NCBI RefSeq assembly: GCF_900103955.1
Contig: NZ_FNIL01000001.1
Span: 124,001-188,000 of the forward strand
From: Alkalicoccus daliensis
GTDB lineage: Bacteria > Bacillota > Bacilli > Bacillales > Salisediminibacteriaceae
Length of the DNA stretch: 64,000 nt
Direction: 5' to 3'
Part shown: one piece after another, positions 52,283 to 63,819 of the stretch
How the letters are laid out: each line of letters opens with the position of its first letter
Position numbering within the stretch: the first letter of the stretch is position 1
Notes under the pieces: generated by a model
The model's database searches: none
What the model was told of the DNA's origin: nothing
The model's input: the letters and a program-made list of their open reading frames with translations, nothing else
Position numbers and translations under genes: made by a program

Positions 52283-53947
52283 TTATACTTCCATAATGAT
52301 TGGAAGGATCATTGGTTTACGCTTTGTTTTTTCATACAGGAAAGGACCCAACGTATCAGAAATGGAATTTTTAATTTCAGACCACTGTGTAGTTTTGGAG
52401 CCCATCATCTGTTGAAGGTGTGCATGCAGTTTTCGCTGCGCTTCATTGATTAAATCACTGGATTCACGCATATATACAAATCCTCGGGAAATAATATCCG
52501 GTCCGGAAGCTACCTTGAAATCTTTCATGTTAAGACTGACTACTACCACGACAAGTCCCTCTTCTGAAAGAATTCGACGGTCCCGAAGTACAATATTACC
52601 AATATCCCCAATTCCATTGCCATCCACATATATAGAGCCGGCTGGCACTTTACCTGCTGGCGCAGCTTCTGTTTTATCCATAGCAAGCACATCGCCTATA
52701 TCCATGACAAAACAGTTTTCTTCAGGAACACCGCAGTCCTGCGCCATATCAGCATGCATCTTTAACATCCGGTATTCACCGTGGATCGGCATGAAATACT
52801 TTGGCTTCATCAGGCGAAGCATTAATTTCTGCTCTTCCTGACTGCCGTGACCGGACGTATGAATGTCATTTAAAGGACCGTGAATTACTTCTGCACCGGC
52901 GCGGAAAAGCTGATTTATAATTTTACTTACACTCAGTGTGTTTCCTGGAATAGGCGAAGAAGAAAATACGACGGTATCTCCAGGGATAACTTGAATCTGC
53001 CTGTGTGTACCGTGAGCAATTCTTGAGAGTGCCGCCATTGGTTCGCCCTGGCTTCCTGTGCATAAAATTAATACTTGATCCGCAGGTATTTTATTCAGCT
53101 GTGAAGACTCAATGAAAGTGCTGTCTGGTGCTTTAATATAACCAAGCTCCCGGCCGATGGTAATAGCATTCTCCATGCTGCGTCCAAAAACAGCAACCTT
53201 TCTGCGGTATTTAACTGCAGATTCAACGGCCTGCTGAAGCCTGTAAATATTTGAAGCGAAGGTAGCAAATATAATTCGGCCGTCTACTTTGCGGAAAATA
53301 GCTTCTATACTTTCTCCAACTTTTCTTTCGGACATTGTAAATCCAGGGACTTCTGCATTCGTACTGTCTGATAATAAACACAGCACGCCTTCTTCACCAA
53401 TTTTAGCCATTTTAGAAAGGTTTGCCGGTTCACCTACGGGTGTAAAATCAAACTTGAAATCGCCTGTTTGTACAATATTGCCGGAAGGTGTTTTTACAAC
53501 TACACCATACGCATCAGGTATGCTGTGTGTAGTCTGGAAGAAAGAAACAGATGTTTTTTGGAATTTTATTACACTATCTTCATTTACTTCATGAAGTTCT
53601 GCAGTTCGAAGAAGACCATGCTCTTCCAATTTTTTGCGGATAAGGGCAAGGGCTAGTTTTCCGCCATAAATAGGAACATTTATAGCCTTTAGAAGATAAG
53701 GGACACCACCTATATGATCTTCATGCCCGTGTGTGATAAACACACCCTTTATTTTATCAGCATTTTTAACGAGATACGTATAGTCTGGAATGACATAGTC
53801 TATTCCGAGCAGCTCGTCTTCCGGAAATTTAATTCCAGAATCAATTACAATAATTTCATCTTGAAATTGTACTGCATACATATTTTTACCGATTTCTCCT
53901 AGACCCCCGAGAGAGAAAACAGCAACTTGATGATTTTTAACTTTCAT
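52283..53947 (-). CDS. rnjA: Ribonuclease J1
   Basis: This 554-aa metallo-beta-lactamase/beta-CASP RNase matures and degrades RNA through 5'-exonuclease and endonuclease activity. It starts [19 protein letters not shown] and has HGHEDHIGG (73-81), [35 protein letters not shown] and [15 protein letters not shown]. Length matches RnjA of B. subtilis. Its start overlaps the rpoY stop (TAATG), so rpoY-rnjA is a coupled unit, as in other Bacillales. Confidence 0.96.
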   Translation of the reverse strand: MKVKNHQVAVFSLGGLGEIGKNMYAVQFQDEIIVIDSGIKFPEDELLGIDYVIPDYTYLVKNADKIKGVFITHGHEDHIGGVPYLLKAINVPIYGGKLALALIRKKLEEHGLLRTAELHEVNEDSVIKFQKTSVSFFQTTHSIPDAYGVVVKTPSGNIVQTGDFKFDFTPVGEPANLSKMAKIGEEGVLCLLSDSTNAEVPGFTMSERKVGESIEAIFRKVDGRIIFATFASNIYRLQQAVESAVKYRRKVAVFGRSMENAITIGRELGYIKAPDSTFIESSQLNKIPADQVLILCTGSQGEPMAALSRIAHGTHRQIQVIPGDTVVFSSSPIPGNTLSVSKIINQLFRAGAEVIHGPLNDIHTSGHGSQEEQKLMLRLMKPKYFMPIHGEYRMLKMHADMAQDCGVPEENCFVMDIGDVLAMDKTEAAPAGKVPAGSIYVDGNGIGDIGNIVLRDRRILSEEGLVVVVVSLNMKDFKVASGPDIISRGFVYMRESSDLINEAQRKLHAHLQQMMGSKTTQWSEIKNSISDTLGPFLYEKTKRKPMILPIIMEV

Positions 53948-54162
53948 TACTTCAAGTTCTCCACTTCAAAATCCACATTTGATTCTTTTTCATAAGCAAG
54001 GGCTTTTTCAGAAAGCGGGGTCACAAATTCAATATTGTATGCACGTTCTTTCAATCCTTTGCGGACTTCTTCCTCTGTTTCAGCTTCTACATACAAAGTA
54101 TGCGTATTTTCACGTACAGGTACTTCAGTTAAATTTTCCTGATAATAAACTTTAAATATCAT
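53947..54162 (-). CDS. rpoY: RNA polymerase epsilon subunit
   Basis: This 71-aa small subunit (YkzG) begins [20 protein letters not shown], matching B. subtilis [20 protein letters not shown], and has [20 protein letters not shown]. It binds core RNA polymerase and may act in nucleic-acid exclusion or phage defence. AAAGGAGAGG lies upstream of ATG 54162; the longer open frame is not needed. It is always found before rnjA in this group. Confidence 0.94.
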   Translation of the reverse strand: MIFKVYYQENLTEVPVRENTHTLYVEAETEEEVRKGLKERAYNIEFVTPLSEKALAYEKESNVDFEVENLK

Positions 54163-54443
54163 TAATAATCCTCTCCTTTTGTCTATCAATTACTGCATCA
54201 TTATAAATAGGTTTTAAAGTCCGTTATTATTTCAAATCTACCAAGCAGACGCTTGCGGAAAACCTACGACATGATATTGATCATGCTTCCGGCTGTTAGG
54301 CTCTCCTATTCTGCAGTCAGCTGCTTCGAAATCCGTTCTCTCCACCTTTTCCATATTTTAAACCTTCCGCTGCTGCAATTCAAGGTTGATGTTTTTACCA
54401 AAGTCAATTTTAAGCTGAGATGGAAGCTGTTTTTCATGGAAAT
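54163..54443. other. Intergenic region between def and rpoY
   Basis: No gene is visible. Bases 54243-54330 are slightly GC-richer and repeat-like, with the partial palindrome CATGAT-attg-ATCATG near 54273. The plus-strand frame at 54253-54459 has no ribosome binding site. The rpoY promoter should lie in the right part of 54163-54240 on the minus strand, but no clear -35/-10 pair stands out. Confidence 0.4.
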
Positions 54444-54475
54444 GAAAAATTCTCCCTAAAGAATTTTAGGGAGAA
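54444..54475 (-). terminator. Terminator of def
   Basis: TTCTCCCTAAA (54450-54460) and TTTAGGGAGAA (54465-54475) form a perfect stem; on the minus strand TTTTTC follows. Confidence 0.9.
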
Positions 54476-54480
54476 ACAGA

Positions 54481-55062
54481 CTAAATAATTGTCTCGTTTT
54501 CAGAACGGGGAATTACAGATTGTGCAGGCAGGGCCTGTTTTAAATCGTCTTCATAATCCTCAATTCTGTCATAAAACATAATTCCATTTAAATGATCAAG
54601 CTCATGCTGCACTACTATCGCTTCGTATCCACGAAAACGAAAGATATTTTTTTCTTCGTGCTCATTATAAGCTTCCACTTTTATTCTTGCATATCTTGGA
54701 ACTATTCCTTCCACGGGTCTGTCTACTGATAAACAACCTTCGCCTGATTCAAGGTATGCCGTTTCCTGGGAATGACTTACGAGTTTTGGGTTTATCAGAA
54801 GAAGTTCCTTTGGTTCGTCATTATCATTGAAAGTTCTTACAGCTATGATCTGCTTAGAAACATTTATTTGGGGAGCAGCCAGGCCAACCCCGGGTCTTAA
54901 TTCTAACTCTTCTGCTTTTTCAGGGTCCTGACTGTTTCTTAAAAATTCCATCATAGAATGCAAGGTCTTTAAATTTTTATCCGACAAAGGAAGCTCCACC
55001 TGCTCTGCTTTTTTTCTTAAAGTCGGATGTCCTTCTCTTATAATGTCCTTCATTGTAATCAT
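54481..55062 (-). CDS. def: Peptide deformylase
   Basis: This 193-aa metalloenzyme removes the formyl group from nascent proteins. The three motifs are complete: GVGLAAPQI (motif 1), EGCLSVD (motif 2, metal cysteine) and QHELDHLNG (motif 3, HExxH). The N-terminus [20 protein letters not shown] is that of B. subtilis YkrB (DefB). ATG 55062 follows GAGAGGAG; the 11 extra upstream codons have no site. A terminator closes the gene. Confidence 0.94.
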   Translation of the reverse strand: MITMKDIIREGHPTLRKKAEQVELPLSDKNLKTLHSMMEFLRNSQDPEKAEELELRPGVGLAAPQINVSKQIIAVRTFNDNDEPKELLLINPKLVSHSQETAYLESGEGCLSVDRPVEGIVPRYARIKVEAYNEHEEKNIFRFRGYEAIVVQHELDHLNGIMFYDRIEDYEDDLKQALPAQSVIPRSENETII

Positions 55063-55584
55063 ATATTCGGCTCCTCTCTTAATTTTGTGAATCAATTACA
55101 TAGATTCAATGGTATAACTGTTTCTCCATAAAGGGAATGAACTAAATTACATTCTGATTTTTGACTCCTGTGAAAACAGCCTTTTATGTTGAATGTTCTG
55201 CCTTGGATAAATACCTGACGGAAGTCCAGTGCAGGTAATCTTCACCTTAGAAAGTATCAATATCAAAGGTTACTATCTTCAAATACAAAGCGATAAAAAG
55301 CTTTCAAGGCAGAACCCGCTGATTTTCATTTCTCTCCTCTTTAAAATCTAACAAATCTCCAGTAAGAGAGTTCTTAAAAGTATGTTAAAATTTTTTGAGA
55401 AGAAGGTAGAACGAAATAGGTTCACTATGTAATTATTTTAATTTAGTTAAGATAATATTATCAACAATCAGCTTTCCTACTATGTTATTCTATCTATGTA
55501 CCGGGAAATTAACAAGAAATACTTGTAAATGTTCAAAAAATAAGGTAATTTTGTAGTGAGTGAACAATATTAGGAGGGCTATTT
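55063..55584. other. Long intergenic region between def and ykyA
   Basis: No gene is visible in these 522 bp. A perfect 11-bp inverted repeat, GTTCTGCCTTG (55195-55205) and CAAGGCAGAAC (55305-55315), encloses 99 bases of slightly GC-richer DNA and may mark a small mobile or structured element. The last 150 bp are AT-rich and should hold the divergent promoters, but I could not fix a convincing -35/-10 pair. Confidence 0.4.
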
Positions 55585-56232
55585 TTGAAGAATACATATA
55601 GGTTGTCAGCATCATTGCTCATGCTGTTTGTTTTTACAGCTTGCAATGGAGAAAATGCATCAGAACAAATATTTGAGGAGTGGGAAGAAGCTGTTCAAAT
55701 TGAATTGGAAATAGAATCTTTACAGGATCCGTTAGCAGAAAATGAACAGACAGAGTCTGAACTTTATTCAGAAATGCTTGAGCTTTCAGAAGTGGAAGAT
55801 ATTGAGCCTCTTTCAGAGGAAGCGGTAGCATCTGCTGAAGAGAGAAGAGAGTTAATGAACGAAGAAAAAAGTATCGTAGACGAAGCTTACGAACAGTTTG
55901 AGAATTCTACTACCCATATTGAAAATATTGAAGAGGAAGAAGAACGTCAGGCTGCTGAAGAAGTGGTTTCTACCATGGATGAACGATATGATGCATATAA
56001 TGCATTATATGATCAGTATATTGTTTCAATTGATAACGACATTGAACTTTATGAAATGATTGCAAACGAGCAGGTGGAAGTAGAGGAACTACAGGAGCAG
56101 CATGAAGTAGTGAATGAATCATATCAGACGATTTCGGACTTGAATGCGGAATTCAATGAGAAAACTGATGAATTTAATGAGGAAAAAATGAACTTTTATA
56201 ACACTGCGGATTTAAATGTAGACGCGCAATAA
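55585..56232 (+). CDS. ykyA: YkyA-like cell-wall-binding lipoprotein
   Basis: This 215-aa predicted lipoprotein has a signal peptide with lipobox FTAC (C20). The rest is strongly acidic and mostly coiled coil, with many E residues (for example IENIEEEEERQAAEEV). B. subtilis ykyA also lies directly before pdhA and encodes a putative cell-wall-binding lipoprotein of this type. TTG 55585 follows TAGGAGGG. The high acid content fits a salt or high-pH habitat. A strong terminator separates it from pdhA. Confidence 0.85.
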   Translation: MKNTYRLSASLLMLFVFTACNGENASEQIFEEWEEAVQIELEIESLQDPLAENEQTESELYSEMLELSEVEDIEPLSEEAVASAEERRELMNEEKSIVDEAYEQFENSTTHIENIEEEEERQAAEEVVSTMDERYDAYNALYDQYIVSIDNDIELYEMIANEQVEVEELQEQHEVVNESYQTISDLNAEFNEKTDEFNEEKMNFYNTADLNVDAQ

Positions 56233-56234
56233 AC

Positions 56235-56265
56235 AAAAAAACAGCTGATATCAGCTGTTTTTTTG
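56235..56265 (+). terminator. Terminator of ykyA
   Basis: AAAAACAGCTGA-ta-TCAGCTGTTTTT is a near-perfect palindrome ending in seven T residues. Confidence 0.92.
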
Positions 56266-56338
56266 TTTATATGGAAACATTTTTATATTTGAATACGAAG
56301 ATTGAAAAGCGGGTATAGGAAAAGGTCATAGTATTAAC

Positions 56339-56368
56339 TTGAAAAACAGAGGCGGGTTTTGGTATAAC
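56339..56368 (+). promoter_or_regulatory. Possible upstream promoter of the pdh operon
   Basis: TTGAAA (56339-56344), an 18-bp spacer and TATAAC (56363-56368) form a fair sigma-A promoter about 270 bp before pdhA. A stretch containing AAAAGCGGGTATAG (56305-56318) lies just upstream. Confidence 0.4.
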
Positions 56369-56463
56369 AGAAGAATAAATCTATTAACACAGTTATAGTT
56401 TAATTGTGAAGGCATTAACAAGTGCAAAATAGAAGATCTTCATATGCAAGAAGAGTAAAAGCG

Positions 56464-56493
56464 TTGACGAATATTATTTTGTTCGTGTAAACT
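56464..56493 (+). promoter_or_regulatory. Probable promoter of the pdh operon
   Basis: TTGACG (56464-56469), an 18-bp spacer and TAAACT (56488-56493) lie about 145 bp before pdhA. The leader that would result, 56500-56639, contains no gene and no obvious riboswitch. Confidence 0.5.
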
Positions 56494-56612
56494 AGGAAGA
56501 GTGAAGGCAGGGTTGTATTAATGCTATTCAATGTTAACTATGTTACAGAGCAAGATTCCTCTTACTTAATTGCTTGAAATGAAGAAGGCATAGAGTAGCA
56601 GGGAGCTTGTAA

Positions 56613-57731
<1,119 letters not shown>

Positions 57732-57734
57732 GCT

Positions 57735-58712
57735 ATGGCCCAAATGACGATGATTCAAGCAATTACAGATGCAATGCGTAATGAATTAAAGAATGATGAC
57801 AGAGTTTTAGTTTATGGAGAAGATGTAGGTAAAAACGGGGGAGTATTCCGGGCAACCGAGGGTCTTCAGAAAGAATTCGGTGAAGACCGTGTATTTGATA
57901 CTCCTTTAGCTGAATCGGGAATTGGTGGTCTGGCACACGGGTTAAGCCTTACAGGTCATCGTTCTGTTATGGAACTTCAATTCTTTGGCTTCGTGTTTGA
58001 GGCTTTTGATTCTATTGCAGGCCAGATGGCAAGACTTCACAATCGTTCCGGCGGTGTTTACAATGCACCGGTTACAATCCGTTCCCCATTTGGCGGAGGA
58101 GTGAAGACGCCGGAAATGCATGCTGACAGCCTGGAAGGACTTATGGCGCAGACTCCTGGACTGAAAGTAGTTATCCCTTCCAATCCTTACGACGCAAAAG
58201 GTCTTCTTATATCTGCAATCAGAGATAACGACCCAGTAATTTTCCTTGAGCACATGAAGCTTTACCGTTCTTTCCGGGATGAAGTTCCTGAAGAAGAATA
58301 CACTGTACCCCTTGGGAAAGCTGATGTTAAGCGGGAAGGTACTGATATTACAATTATTGCTTATGGTGCAATGGTACAGGCTTCAATGAAAGCTGCGGAG
58401 CAGCTTGAAAAGGATGGCGTATCAGCAGAAGTGATTGATCTGCGTACTATCAGCCCGCTGGATATCGACTGTATTGTTGATTCAGTGAAGAAAACGAATC
58501 GTGCAGTTATGGTTCAGGAAGCGCAGAAGCAGGCTGGTATTGCTTCAACAGTTGTAGCAGAAATTAATGACCGTGCTATTCTCAGCCTGGAAGCTCCAGT
58601 AGGACGGGTAACTGCTCCTGACACTATTTTCCCGTTTGCTTCAGCAGAAGATACTTGGCTGCCTAATGAAAAAGACATCGTAGCTAAAGCGAAAGAAATT
58701 ATCGAATTTTAA
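57735..58712 (+). CDS. pdhB: Pyruvate dehydrogenase E1 beta subunit
   Basis: This 325-aa subunit completes the E1 heterotetramer. Characteristic blocks are [60 protein letters not shown] and [11 protein letters not shown]. It begins 3 bp after pdhA. AGAAGGAG upstream overlaps the pdhA end. The sequence is well conserved, as expected for central metabolism. Confidence 0.95.
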   Translation: MAQMTMIQAITDAMRNELKNDDRVLVYGEDVGKNGGVFRATEGLQKEFGEDRVFDTPLAESGIGGLAHGLSLTGHRSVMELQFFGFVFEAFDSIAGQMARLHNRSGGVYNAPVTIRSPFGGGVKTPEMHADSLEGLMAQTPGLKVVIPSNPYDAKGLLISAIRDNDPVIFLEHMKLYRSFRDEVPEEEYTVPLGKADVKREGTDITIIAYGAMVQASMKAAEQLEKDGVSAEVIDLRTISPLDIDCIVDSVKKTNRAVMVQEAQKQAGIASTVVAEINDRAILSLEAPVGRVTAPDTIFPFASAEDTWLPNEKDIVAKAKEIIEF

Positions 58713-58797
58713 ACTTGATTCAGAATAGGAGGAGAGCCTGATAGCAGAGCTGCTCCTCTTTCTCTCATAGAATATTTTAAGAAACGGAGGCATATAC

Positions 58798-60096
58798 ATG
58801 GCTTATGAATTTAAACTCCCGGATATCGGGGAAGGAATTCACGAAGGTGAAATTGTTAAATGGGAAGTAAAAGAAGGTGACGAGGTTCAGGAAGACGATG
58901 TGCTTTGTGAAGTTCAAAATGATAAAGCAGTAGTTGAAATTCCTTCACCTGTAGAAGGAACTATTAAAAAGCTTCACGTTGATGAAGGTGTAGTAACTAC
59001 AGTAGGAACAGTAATTATTACGTTTGAAACAGATGCTGAACCACCGGAAGAAGAGGAAGAGCAGGAAGATAACGAACTTGAAGAAAAAGCAGAAGAAAAA
59101 CAGGAAAAAGTGGAAGATAAGCAGGACGATAAAAAAGAAGAGCCTTCTGCAGAAGAAGATACAGATGAAAATGCACGGGTAATTGCCATGCCTTCTGTTC
59201 GCAAATATGCTCGTGAACAAGACGTGAATATCCGCCAGGTAAAAGGCTCTGGCAAAAACGGACGCGTACTCCGTGAAGATGTTGATGCATTTAAATCAGG
59301 TGATCAGCCTGCAGCATCCACAGAAGAATCTTCTGAAGAAAAAGAAAGTGCAGCTGAAAAGCAGCCTGTTTCATCCTACGAGCCTGCAGAAGGACAATCA
59401 GAAACCCGCGAGAAAATGTCAGGCATGCGTAAAGCAATTGCTAAAGCGATGGTGAATTCCAAGCAGACTGCTCCGCACGTAACTCTTATGGATGAGATTG
59501 ATGTAACAGCACTGGTTGCACACCGTAAGCAGTTTAAGCCGGTAGCTGAAGAAAAAGGAATTAAACTTACGTACCTTCCTTATGTGGTTAAAGCTCTTAC
59601 AAGCGCAGTTCGGGAATTCCCGGCATTAAACACTTCATTAGATGATTCTACGGAAGAAATTGTGCATAAGCATTATTACAATATCGGTATTGCAGCTGAT
59701 ACTGAAAAAGGACTTCTTGTTCCAGTAGTTAAAAATACTGACCGTAAGTCTATCTTCAAAATTTCAGATGAAATTAACGAACTTGCAGGGAAAGCCCGGG
59801 ATGGAAAGCTTTCTTCTGAAGAAATGAAAGGTGCTTCTACAACAATTACAAATATCGGTTCTGCAGGTGGTCAGTGGTTTACACCAGTTATTAACCATCC
59901 GGAAGTTGCGATACTTGGTTTAGGCCGTATTGCGGAAAAGCCAGTGGTAAGAGATGGCGAAGTTGTGATTGCTCCAGTTTTAGCCTTGTCATTAAGCTTT
60001 GATCATCGTATCATTGATGGTGCGACTGCACAGCACGCACTGAATCATATCAAGCGTCTGTTAAACGATCCACAATTACTTGTAATGGAGGGATAG
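58798..60096 (+). CDS. pdhC: Dihydrolipoamide acetyltransferase (PDH E2)
   Basis: This 432-aa core subunit has one lipoyl domain (1-80, lipoyl lysine in [12 protein letters not shown]43). A long glutamate-rich linker follows (about 81-125), then the E1/E3-binding domain (about 128-165, [15 protein letters not shown]), a second acidic linker and the catalytic domain (about 200-432) with [10 protein letters not shown]. It transfers acetyl to CoA. The first linker is more acidic than in non-halophilic bacilli as I recall them. CGGAGG precedes ATG 58798; the 85-bp gap from pdhB has an imperfect hairpin. Confidence 0.95.
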   Translation: MAYEFKLPDIGEGIHEGEIVKWEVKEGDEVQEDDVLCEVQNDKAVVEIPSPVEGTIKKLHVDEGVVTTVGTVIITFETDAEPPEEEEEQEDNELEEKAEEKQEKVEDKQDDKKEEPSAEEDTDENARVIAMPSVRKYAREQDVNIRQVKGSGKNGRVLREDVDAFKSGDQPAASTEESSEEKESAAEKQPVSSYEPAEGQSETREKMSGMRKAIAKAMVNSKQTAPHVTLMDEIDVTALVAHRKQFKPVAEEKGIKLTYLPYVVKALTSAVREFPALNTSLDDSTEEIVHKHYYNIGIAADTEKGLLVPVVKNTDRKSIFKISDEINELAGKARDGKLSSEEMKGASTTITNIGSAGGQWFTPVINHPEVAILGLGRIAEKPVVRDGEVVIAPVLALSLSFDHRIIDGATAQHALNHIKRLLNDPQLLVMEG

Positions 60097-60099
60097 TAC

Positions 60100-61512
60100 A
60101 TGGTAGTAGGAGATTTTCCAGTTGAAGTAGATACGCTCATTATTGGGTCAGGCCCTGGAGGCTATGTAGCAGCAATCCGCGCTGCACAGCTGGGTCAAAA
60201 AGTAACAATTGTTGAAAGAGATTATGTCGGCGGTGTTTGTTTAAATGTCGGCTGTATTCCTTCAAAAGCGCTAATTGAAGCAGGTCACCGATATCACAAC
60301 GCAACGAACTCTGATGATATGGGTATTTCTGTAGGAGATGTGAAGCTGGACTTCACAAAAGTACAGGAATGGAAAGGTTCTGTTGTCGATAAGCTTACTG
60401 GAGGAGTTGAAGGACTTCTTAAAGGGAACAATGTAGAACTTGTCCGTGGAGAAGCTTATTTCATGGACGACTCTACTGCTAAAATTATGGACGATAAAAG
60501 TTCTCAGACTTACAAGTTTAACAACTGTATTATTGCAACAGGTTCTCGTCCAATTGAACTTCCAAAATTCAAATTCATTGAAGGAAAAGTAATGTCTTCC
60601 ACCGGAGCTCTAAAGCTTGATAAAGTTCCTGAAAAAATGCTCGTTATCGGCGGAGGATATATCGGTGTGGAACTTGGATCTGCTTACGCCGATCTTGGTG
60701 CTGAAGTAACTATTCTGGAAGGTACAAAACAAATTCTTCCAGGCTTCGAAAAGCAGATGAGCCAGCTGGTATCAAAGCGTCTTAAAAATAAAGGCGTGAC
60801 GATTAAAACAGAAGCTTTTGCGCAGGAAATGGAAGAAACAGATAACGGGGTAAAAGTTACTGCAGAAATTAAAGGAAAAAATGAAGACTTTGAAGCTGAC
60901 GTACTTCTGGTGACAGTTGGACGCAAGCCGAATACAGATGAGCTTGGTCTTGAGCAGGCTGGTATTGAAGTAGACGACAAGGGATTAGTTAAGATTGACA
61001 AACAGTGCCGTACTTCTGCTTCCAATATCTATGCGATTGGAGACATTGTGCAGGGTCCTGCGTTGGCGCATAAAGCATCTTATGAAGCTAAGGTAGCAGC
61101 AGAAGCTATATCCGGACAGCCAACAGAGATCGATTATACTGCGATTCCTGAAGTTGTTTTCTCCGGGCCTGAACTAGCACAGGTAGGACTTACAGAAGCT
61201 CAGGCTAAGGATGAGGGATATGATGTAGTTGCTTCTAAATTCCCATTCCAGGCAAATGGCCGTGCCTTATCTCTGAATGACTCAGAAGGCTTTATGAAGA
61301 TGGTTACACGTAAAGAAGATGGTCTTGTACTTGGAGTACAGATTGCCGGTCACAATGCTTCTGACATGATCTCAGAAGCCTGTGTAGCGATTGAAGCAGG
61401 TATGACTGCGGAAGATCTTGCGTTAACTATTCATGCACATCCATCCTTAGGTGAAATCACGATGGAAACTGCAGAAGTTGCAATTGGTCATCCGGTTCAT
61501 ATCGTTAAATAA
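60100..61512 (+). CDS. pdhD: Dihydrolipoamide dehydrogenase (PDH E3)
   Basis: This 470-aa FAD enzyme reoxidises the lipoyl groups with NAD. It has the FAD motif [19 protein letters not shown], the redox disulfide [13 protein letters not shown] (C47, C52), the NAD motif [20 protein letters not shown] and the C-terminal His-Glu pair in IHAHPSLGE. It starts 3 bp after pdhC and is shared in many bacteria with other 2-oxoacid dehydrogenases. Two hairpins follow. Confidence 0.96.
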   Translation: MVVGDFPVEVDTLIIGSGPGGYVAAIRAAQLGQKVTIVERDYVGGVCLNVGCIPSKALIEAGHRYHNATNSDDMGISVGDVKLDFTKVQEWKGSVVDKLTGGVEGLLKGNNVELVRGEAYFMDDSTAKIMDDKSSQTYKFNNCIIATGSRPIELPKFKFIEGKVMSSTGALKLDKVPEKMLVIGGGYIGVELGSAYADLGAEVTILEGTKQILPGFEKQMSQLVSKRLKNKGVTIKTEAFAQEMEETDNGVKVTAEIKGKNEDFEADVLLVTVGRKPNTDELGLEQAGIEVDDKGLVKIDKQCRTSASNIYAIGDIVQGPALAHKASYEAKVAAEAISGQPTEIDYTAIPEVVFSGPELAQVGLTEAQAKDEGYDVVASKFPFQANGRALSLNDSEGFMKMVTRKEDGLVLGVQIAGHNASDMISEACVAIEAGMTAEDLALTIHAHPSLGEITMETAEVAIGHPVHIVK

Positions 61513-61526
61513 ATGAGTTCACTCTT

Positions 61527-61572
61527 TGAAATCAGCCATCTTCGCTATTAGTGGAGGTGGCTGATTTAATTT
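61527..61572 (+). terminator. First hairpin after pdhD
   Basis: AAATCAGCCA (61529-61538) pairs with TGGCTGATTT (61558-61567). The following AATTTCT is a poor U-tract, so it may only slow polymerase or protect the 3' end. Confidence 0.6.
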
Positions 61573-61584
61573 CTCAACAAAAAT

Positions 61585-61628
61585 CCCGGTATTTTCAGTT
61601 GTTAGTCTGAAAATACCGGGGTTTATTT
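61585..61628 (+). terminator. Terminator of the pdh operon
   Basis: CCCGGTATTTTC and GAAAATACCGGG form a 12-bp perfect stem followed by GTTTATTTT. Confidence 0.88.
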
Positions 61629-61713
61629 TATTACTATATACAATAAATATTACAAGCTGGGATGAAATCGCTGCATCCCCATCTATTATTGAATTTAAGA
61701 AAGATGCTTAAAA

Positions 61714-62130
61714 TTAATTATATCTTTTACTGGAAGTAAGAAGATCTTCCGCTAAAACTTTATTCTTAATCTCATCTTTAATTACGGTGTAATCATTAGA
61801 GCCTTCCAACCGAAGCTGCACTTCTTCACCATCAAGTATAATCATAGCTGGAAAATCAGTTACTTCATAATACTGCATCAGCTGATGGTCAGTTTCGTCC
61901 ACAGCATGCACCTTACTTAATGCATCCGGATACTCCTGCTGAAAATCCAAAAGAGCATCATAATATGCATGATGATCAGCTGGTTCGCTTTCTGCGTTTT
62001 CAGTGAAAAGTAAAGTAACGAGTTCTTCCTCATTATTAAGATAAGGATATTTTGAACTTAAATTATCATGCTGACAGCTTGGAAGCATCATCCAAAAAAA
62101 CATGAGAGGGATTATTAACCCTTTATTCAA
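61714..62130 (-). CDS. Small lipoprotein with thioredoxin-like fold, no CxxC
   Basis: This 138-aa predicted lipoprotein starts at TTG 62130 after AAAGGAGTGG. It has a short signal peptide ending in the lipobox LPSC (C19). The mature part contains a segment like the second half of thioredoxin, VHAVDETDHQLMQYYEVTDF followed by PAMIILDGEEVQLRLEG, with the cis-proline context FPAMIIL. The redox CxxC is absent; the segment before it (LLFTENAESEPADHH) has none. It is probably a binding or scaffold protein. The family is not recognised with certainty. Confidence 0.65.
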   Translation of the reverse strand: MNKGLIIPLMFFWMMLPSCQHDNLSSKYPYLNNEEELVTLLFTENAESEPADHHAYYDALLDFQQEYPDALSKVHAVDETDHQLMQYYEVTDFPAMIILDGEEVQLRLEGSNDYTVIKDEIKNKVLAEDLLTSSKRYN

Positions 62131-62386
62131 CGCTTCCACTCCTTTCCTTAACTTAATCTTTCCTAATCCTAGCATAAGAGCAGCTGGATAAGTGATTTGT
62201 AATCAAACTGTTACCTAAAGGTTACCTGATTGAGACAGCATCGTGTTATTTTAAGAAATTTACAGTTTCAATTGTCTGGAAACATAATTTTAAGGATTAT
62301 ATTTTGTAAAATGTACCAATTAAAAATATCATGTGGTAAAATCGACAAAGATTGAAATTTTGCAGAAGAAGGCGAGTGACATATCA

Positions 62387-63313
62387 ATGAAAAAGACATC
62401 AGTCCTGCTTGGAATATCTACAGTATTATTTATGACGGCATGTGGAAATGAAAATAATTCAAATGAAGCTTCTGAGAATGTTCAAAATAACGAAGTAAAT
62501 AATACAAATGAAGATAATATTAACGGCAGCAATGAAGTGGACAACAGCAGCAATAATAACGCAGAGAACACATCTGAGAATGCTTCCCAGGAAAATGAGG
62601 AAAGCAGCAATGACGAAGCAAACGAAAATGCAGAGTCCGAAACCTTGGATGAAAATAACGACAGCAATGAAGAAGAAGAGCCAGCAGAAGCACAGTATGA
62701 AATTCGGGATGACAGCTCTATCGGTCCCATAAGCGATGCTGAGGAGAGTGTAGTCCTATTAACAATTGATGATGCGCCGGATAATCATGGGGTAGAAATG
62801 GCAGAAGCTTTAAGAGAACTTGATGCAGAAGCGATATTTTTTGTAAATGGCCACTTTATTCAAAGTGAAGAAGGGCAGGAGCAGCTGCAGGAAATATATG
62901 ACCTGGGATTTGAAATAGGAAATCATACTATGAGTCATCCTAATTTAAGTGAAATTTCTGAAGAAGAAACTTATGAAGAAATAGTAGGTCTAAACGATTT
63001 AATAGAGGATATTATCGGCGAACGACCAAGATTTTTCCGTGCGCCTTTTGGAGTCAACTCGGAATATTCCGATCAGATTATGGAAGAGGAAAATATGCAA
63101 CGGATGAATTGGAGCTATGGCTATGATTATTTTGAAGAATATATGGAAGCTGAAGCTCTTGCTGAAATAATGGTAGAAACAGATCAATTAAGAGATGGAG
63201 CAAATTTGCTGATGCATGATCGCTCCTTTACCCTGGAAGCGCTGGAAGATATTGTGGAAGGGTTACGTGATAAGGGTTACGAATTTGTCGATCCCGCGTT
63301 AATAGAAGAATAA
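62387..63313 (+). CDS. Polysaccharide deacetylase lipoprotein (NodB/CE4 domain)
   Basis: This 308-aa predicted lipoprotein has a lipobox MTAC (C19). A long N/S/E-rich low-complexity linker runs to about residue 105, and a CE4 domain follows. The first motif reads LTIDDAPDNHG, where TFDDGP is usual, keeping both aspartates. The metal histidines are in GNHTMSHPNL, and FRAPFGVNS and MHDRS follow. Such enzymes remove N-acetyl groups from peptidoglycan or exopolysaccharide outside the cell. ATG 62387 is the start of the signal peptide; the site AAGGCGAG is somewhat distant. Confidence 0.85.
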   Translation: MKKTSVLLGISTVLFMTACGNENNSNEASENVQNNEVNNTNEDNINGSNEVDNSSNNNAENTSENASQENEESSNDEANENAESETLDENNDSNEEEEPAEAQYEIRDDSSIGPISDAEESVVLLTIDDAPDNHGVEMAEALRELDAEAIFFVNGHFIQSEEGQEQLQEIYDLGFEIGNHTMSHPNLSEISEEETYEEIVGLNDLIEDIIGERPRFFRAPFGVNSEYSDQIMEEENMQRMNWSYGYDYFEEYMEAEALAEIMVETDQLRDGANLLMHDRSFTLEALEDIVEGLRDKGYEFVDPALIEE

Positions 63314-63640
63314 TTCCTAAAAATTAACTTTATTTTAAATTGCACATAATTAACTCTATACTACGAAGTGTTGTCGGCAATAATATAAAGAATCGTAACG
63401 AAGTAAATGGTCTTTTTAATTAATAAAGGTACTTTTTTCAACCAACGTGGAAATGGGGCTACTGCAAAACGGTTCAGTCCGAATTGATGAGCCGGAGGGC
63501 GGAATCAGCTGAGATCGGCCCGCCTGAAATGTGTCCCCATGGAAACAAAAGCTGTGTGAGGAAGGGATGCTCTTCGGTCTATTTTAACTATATATTATGG
63601 TGAAGAACTTATATGATGCAAAGTTTTGTAATTCTAGCAG
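63314..63640. repeat. Gene-free region with repeat family B, copy 2
   Basis: Bases about 63450-63560 are GC-richer and carry the family B markers GCTGAGA (63508-63514) and ACAAAAGC (63545-63552), spaced as in 43649-43692. CCCCAT-GG lies between. The rest is AT-rich and shows no gene. Confidence 0.5.
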
Positions 63641-63675
63641 CCGCATGGGAGAAAGTACCTTCCATGCGGTTTTTT
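63641..63675 (+). terminator. Rho-independent terminator
   Basis: CCGCATGG (63641-63648) pairs with CCATGCGG (63662-63669) and TTTTTT follows. It lies far (about 330 bp) after the deacetylase gene and may end a short transcript of the repeat region. Confidence 0.85.
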
Positions 63676-63819
63676 ATTAGGTACAAAGCGCTGTTTATCC
63701 ACAATATATAATTTCTTTTTCGAATTGACAAAAGACGACAAGAAATATAAGAATATTATGTTATTATGATTTTTAACAGGGGATTTACAGATACATCATG
63801 ATAAACGGTGGTGAAAAGT

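Noticed and set aside
58945-59290. Overlapping minus-strand frames opposite pdhC
   Set aside because: They mirror the GAA-rich acidic linker codons of E2, giving Ser/Leu/Phe-rich shadows.
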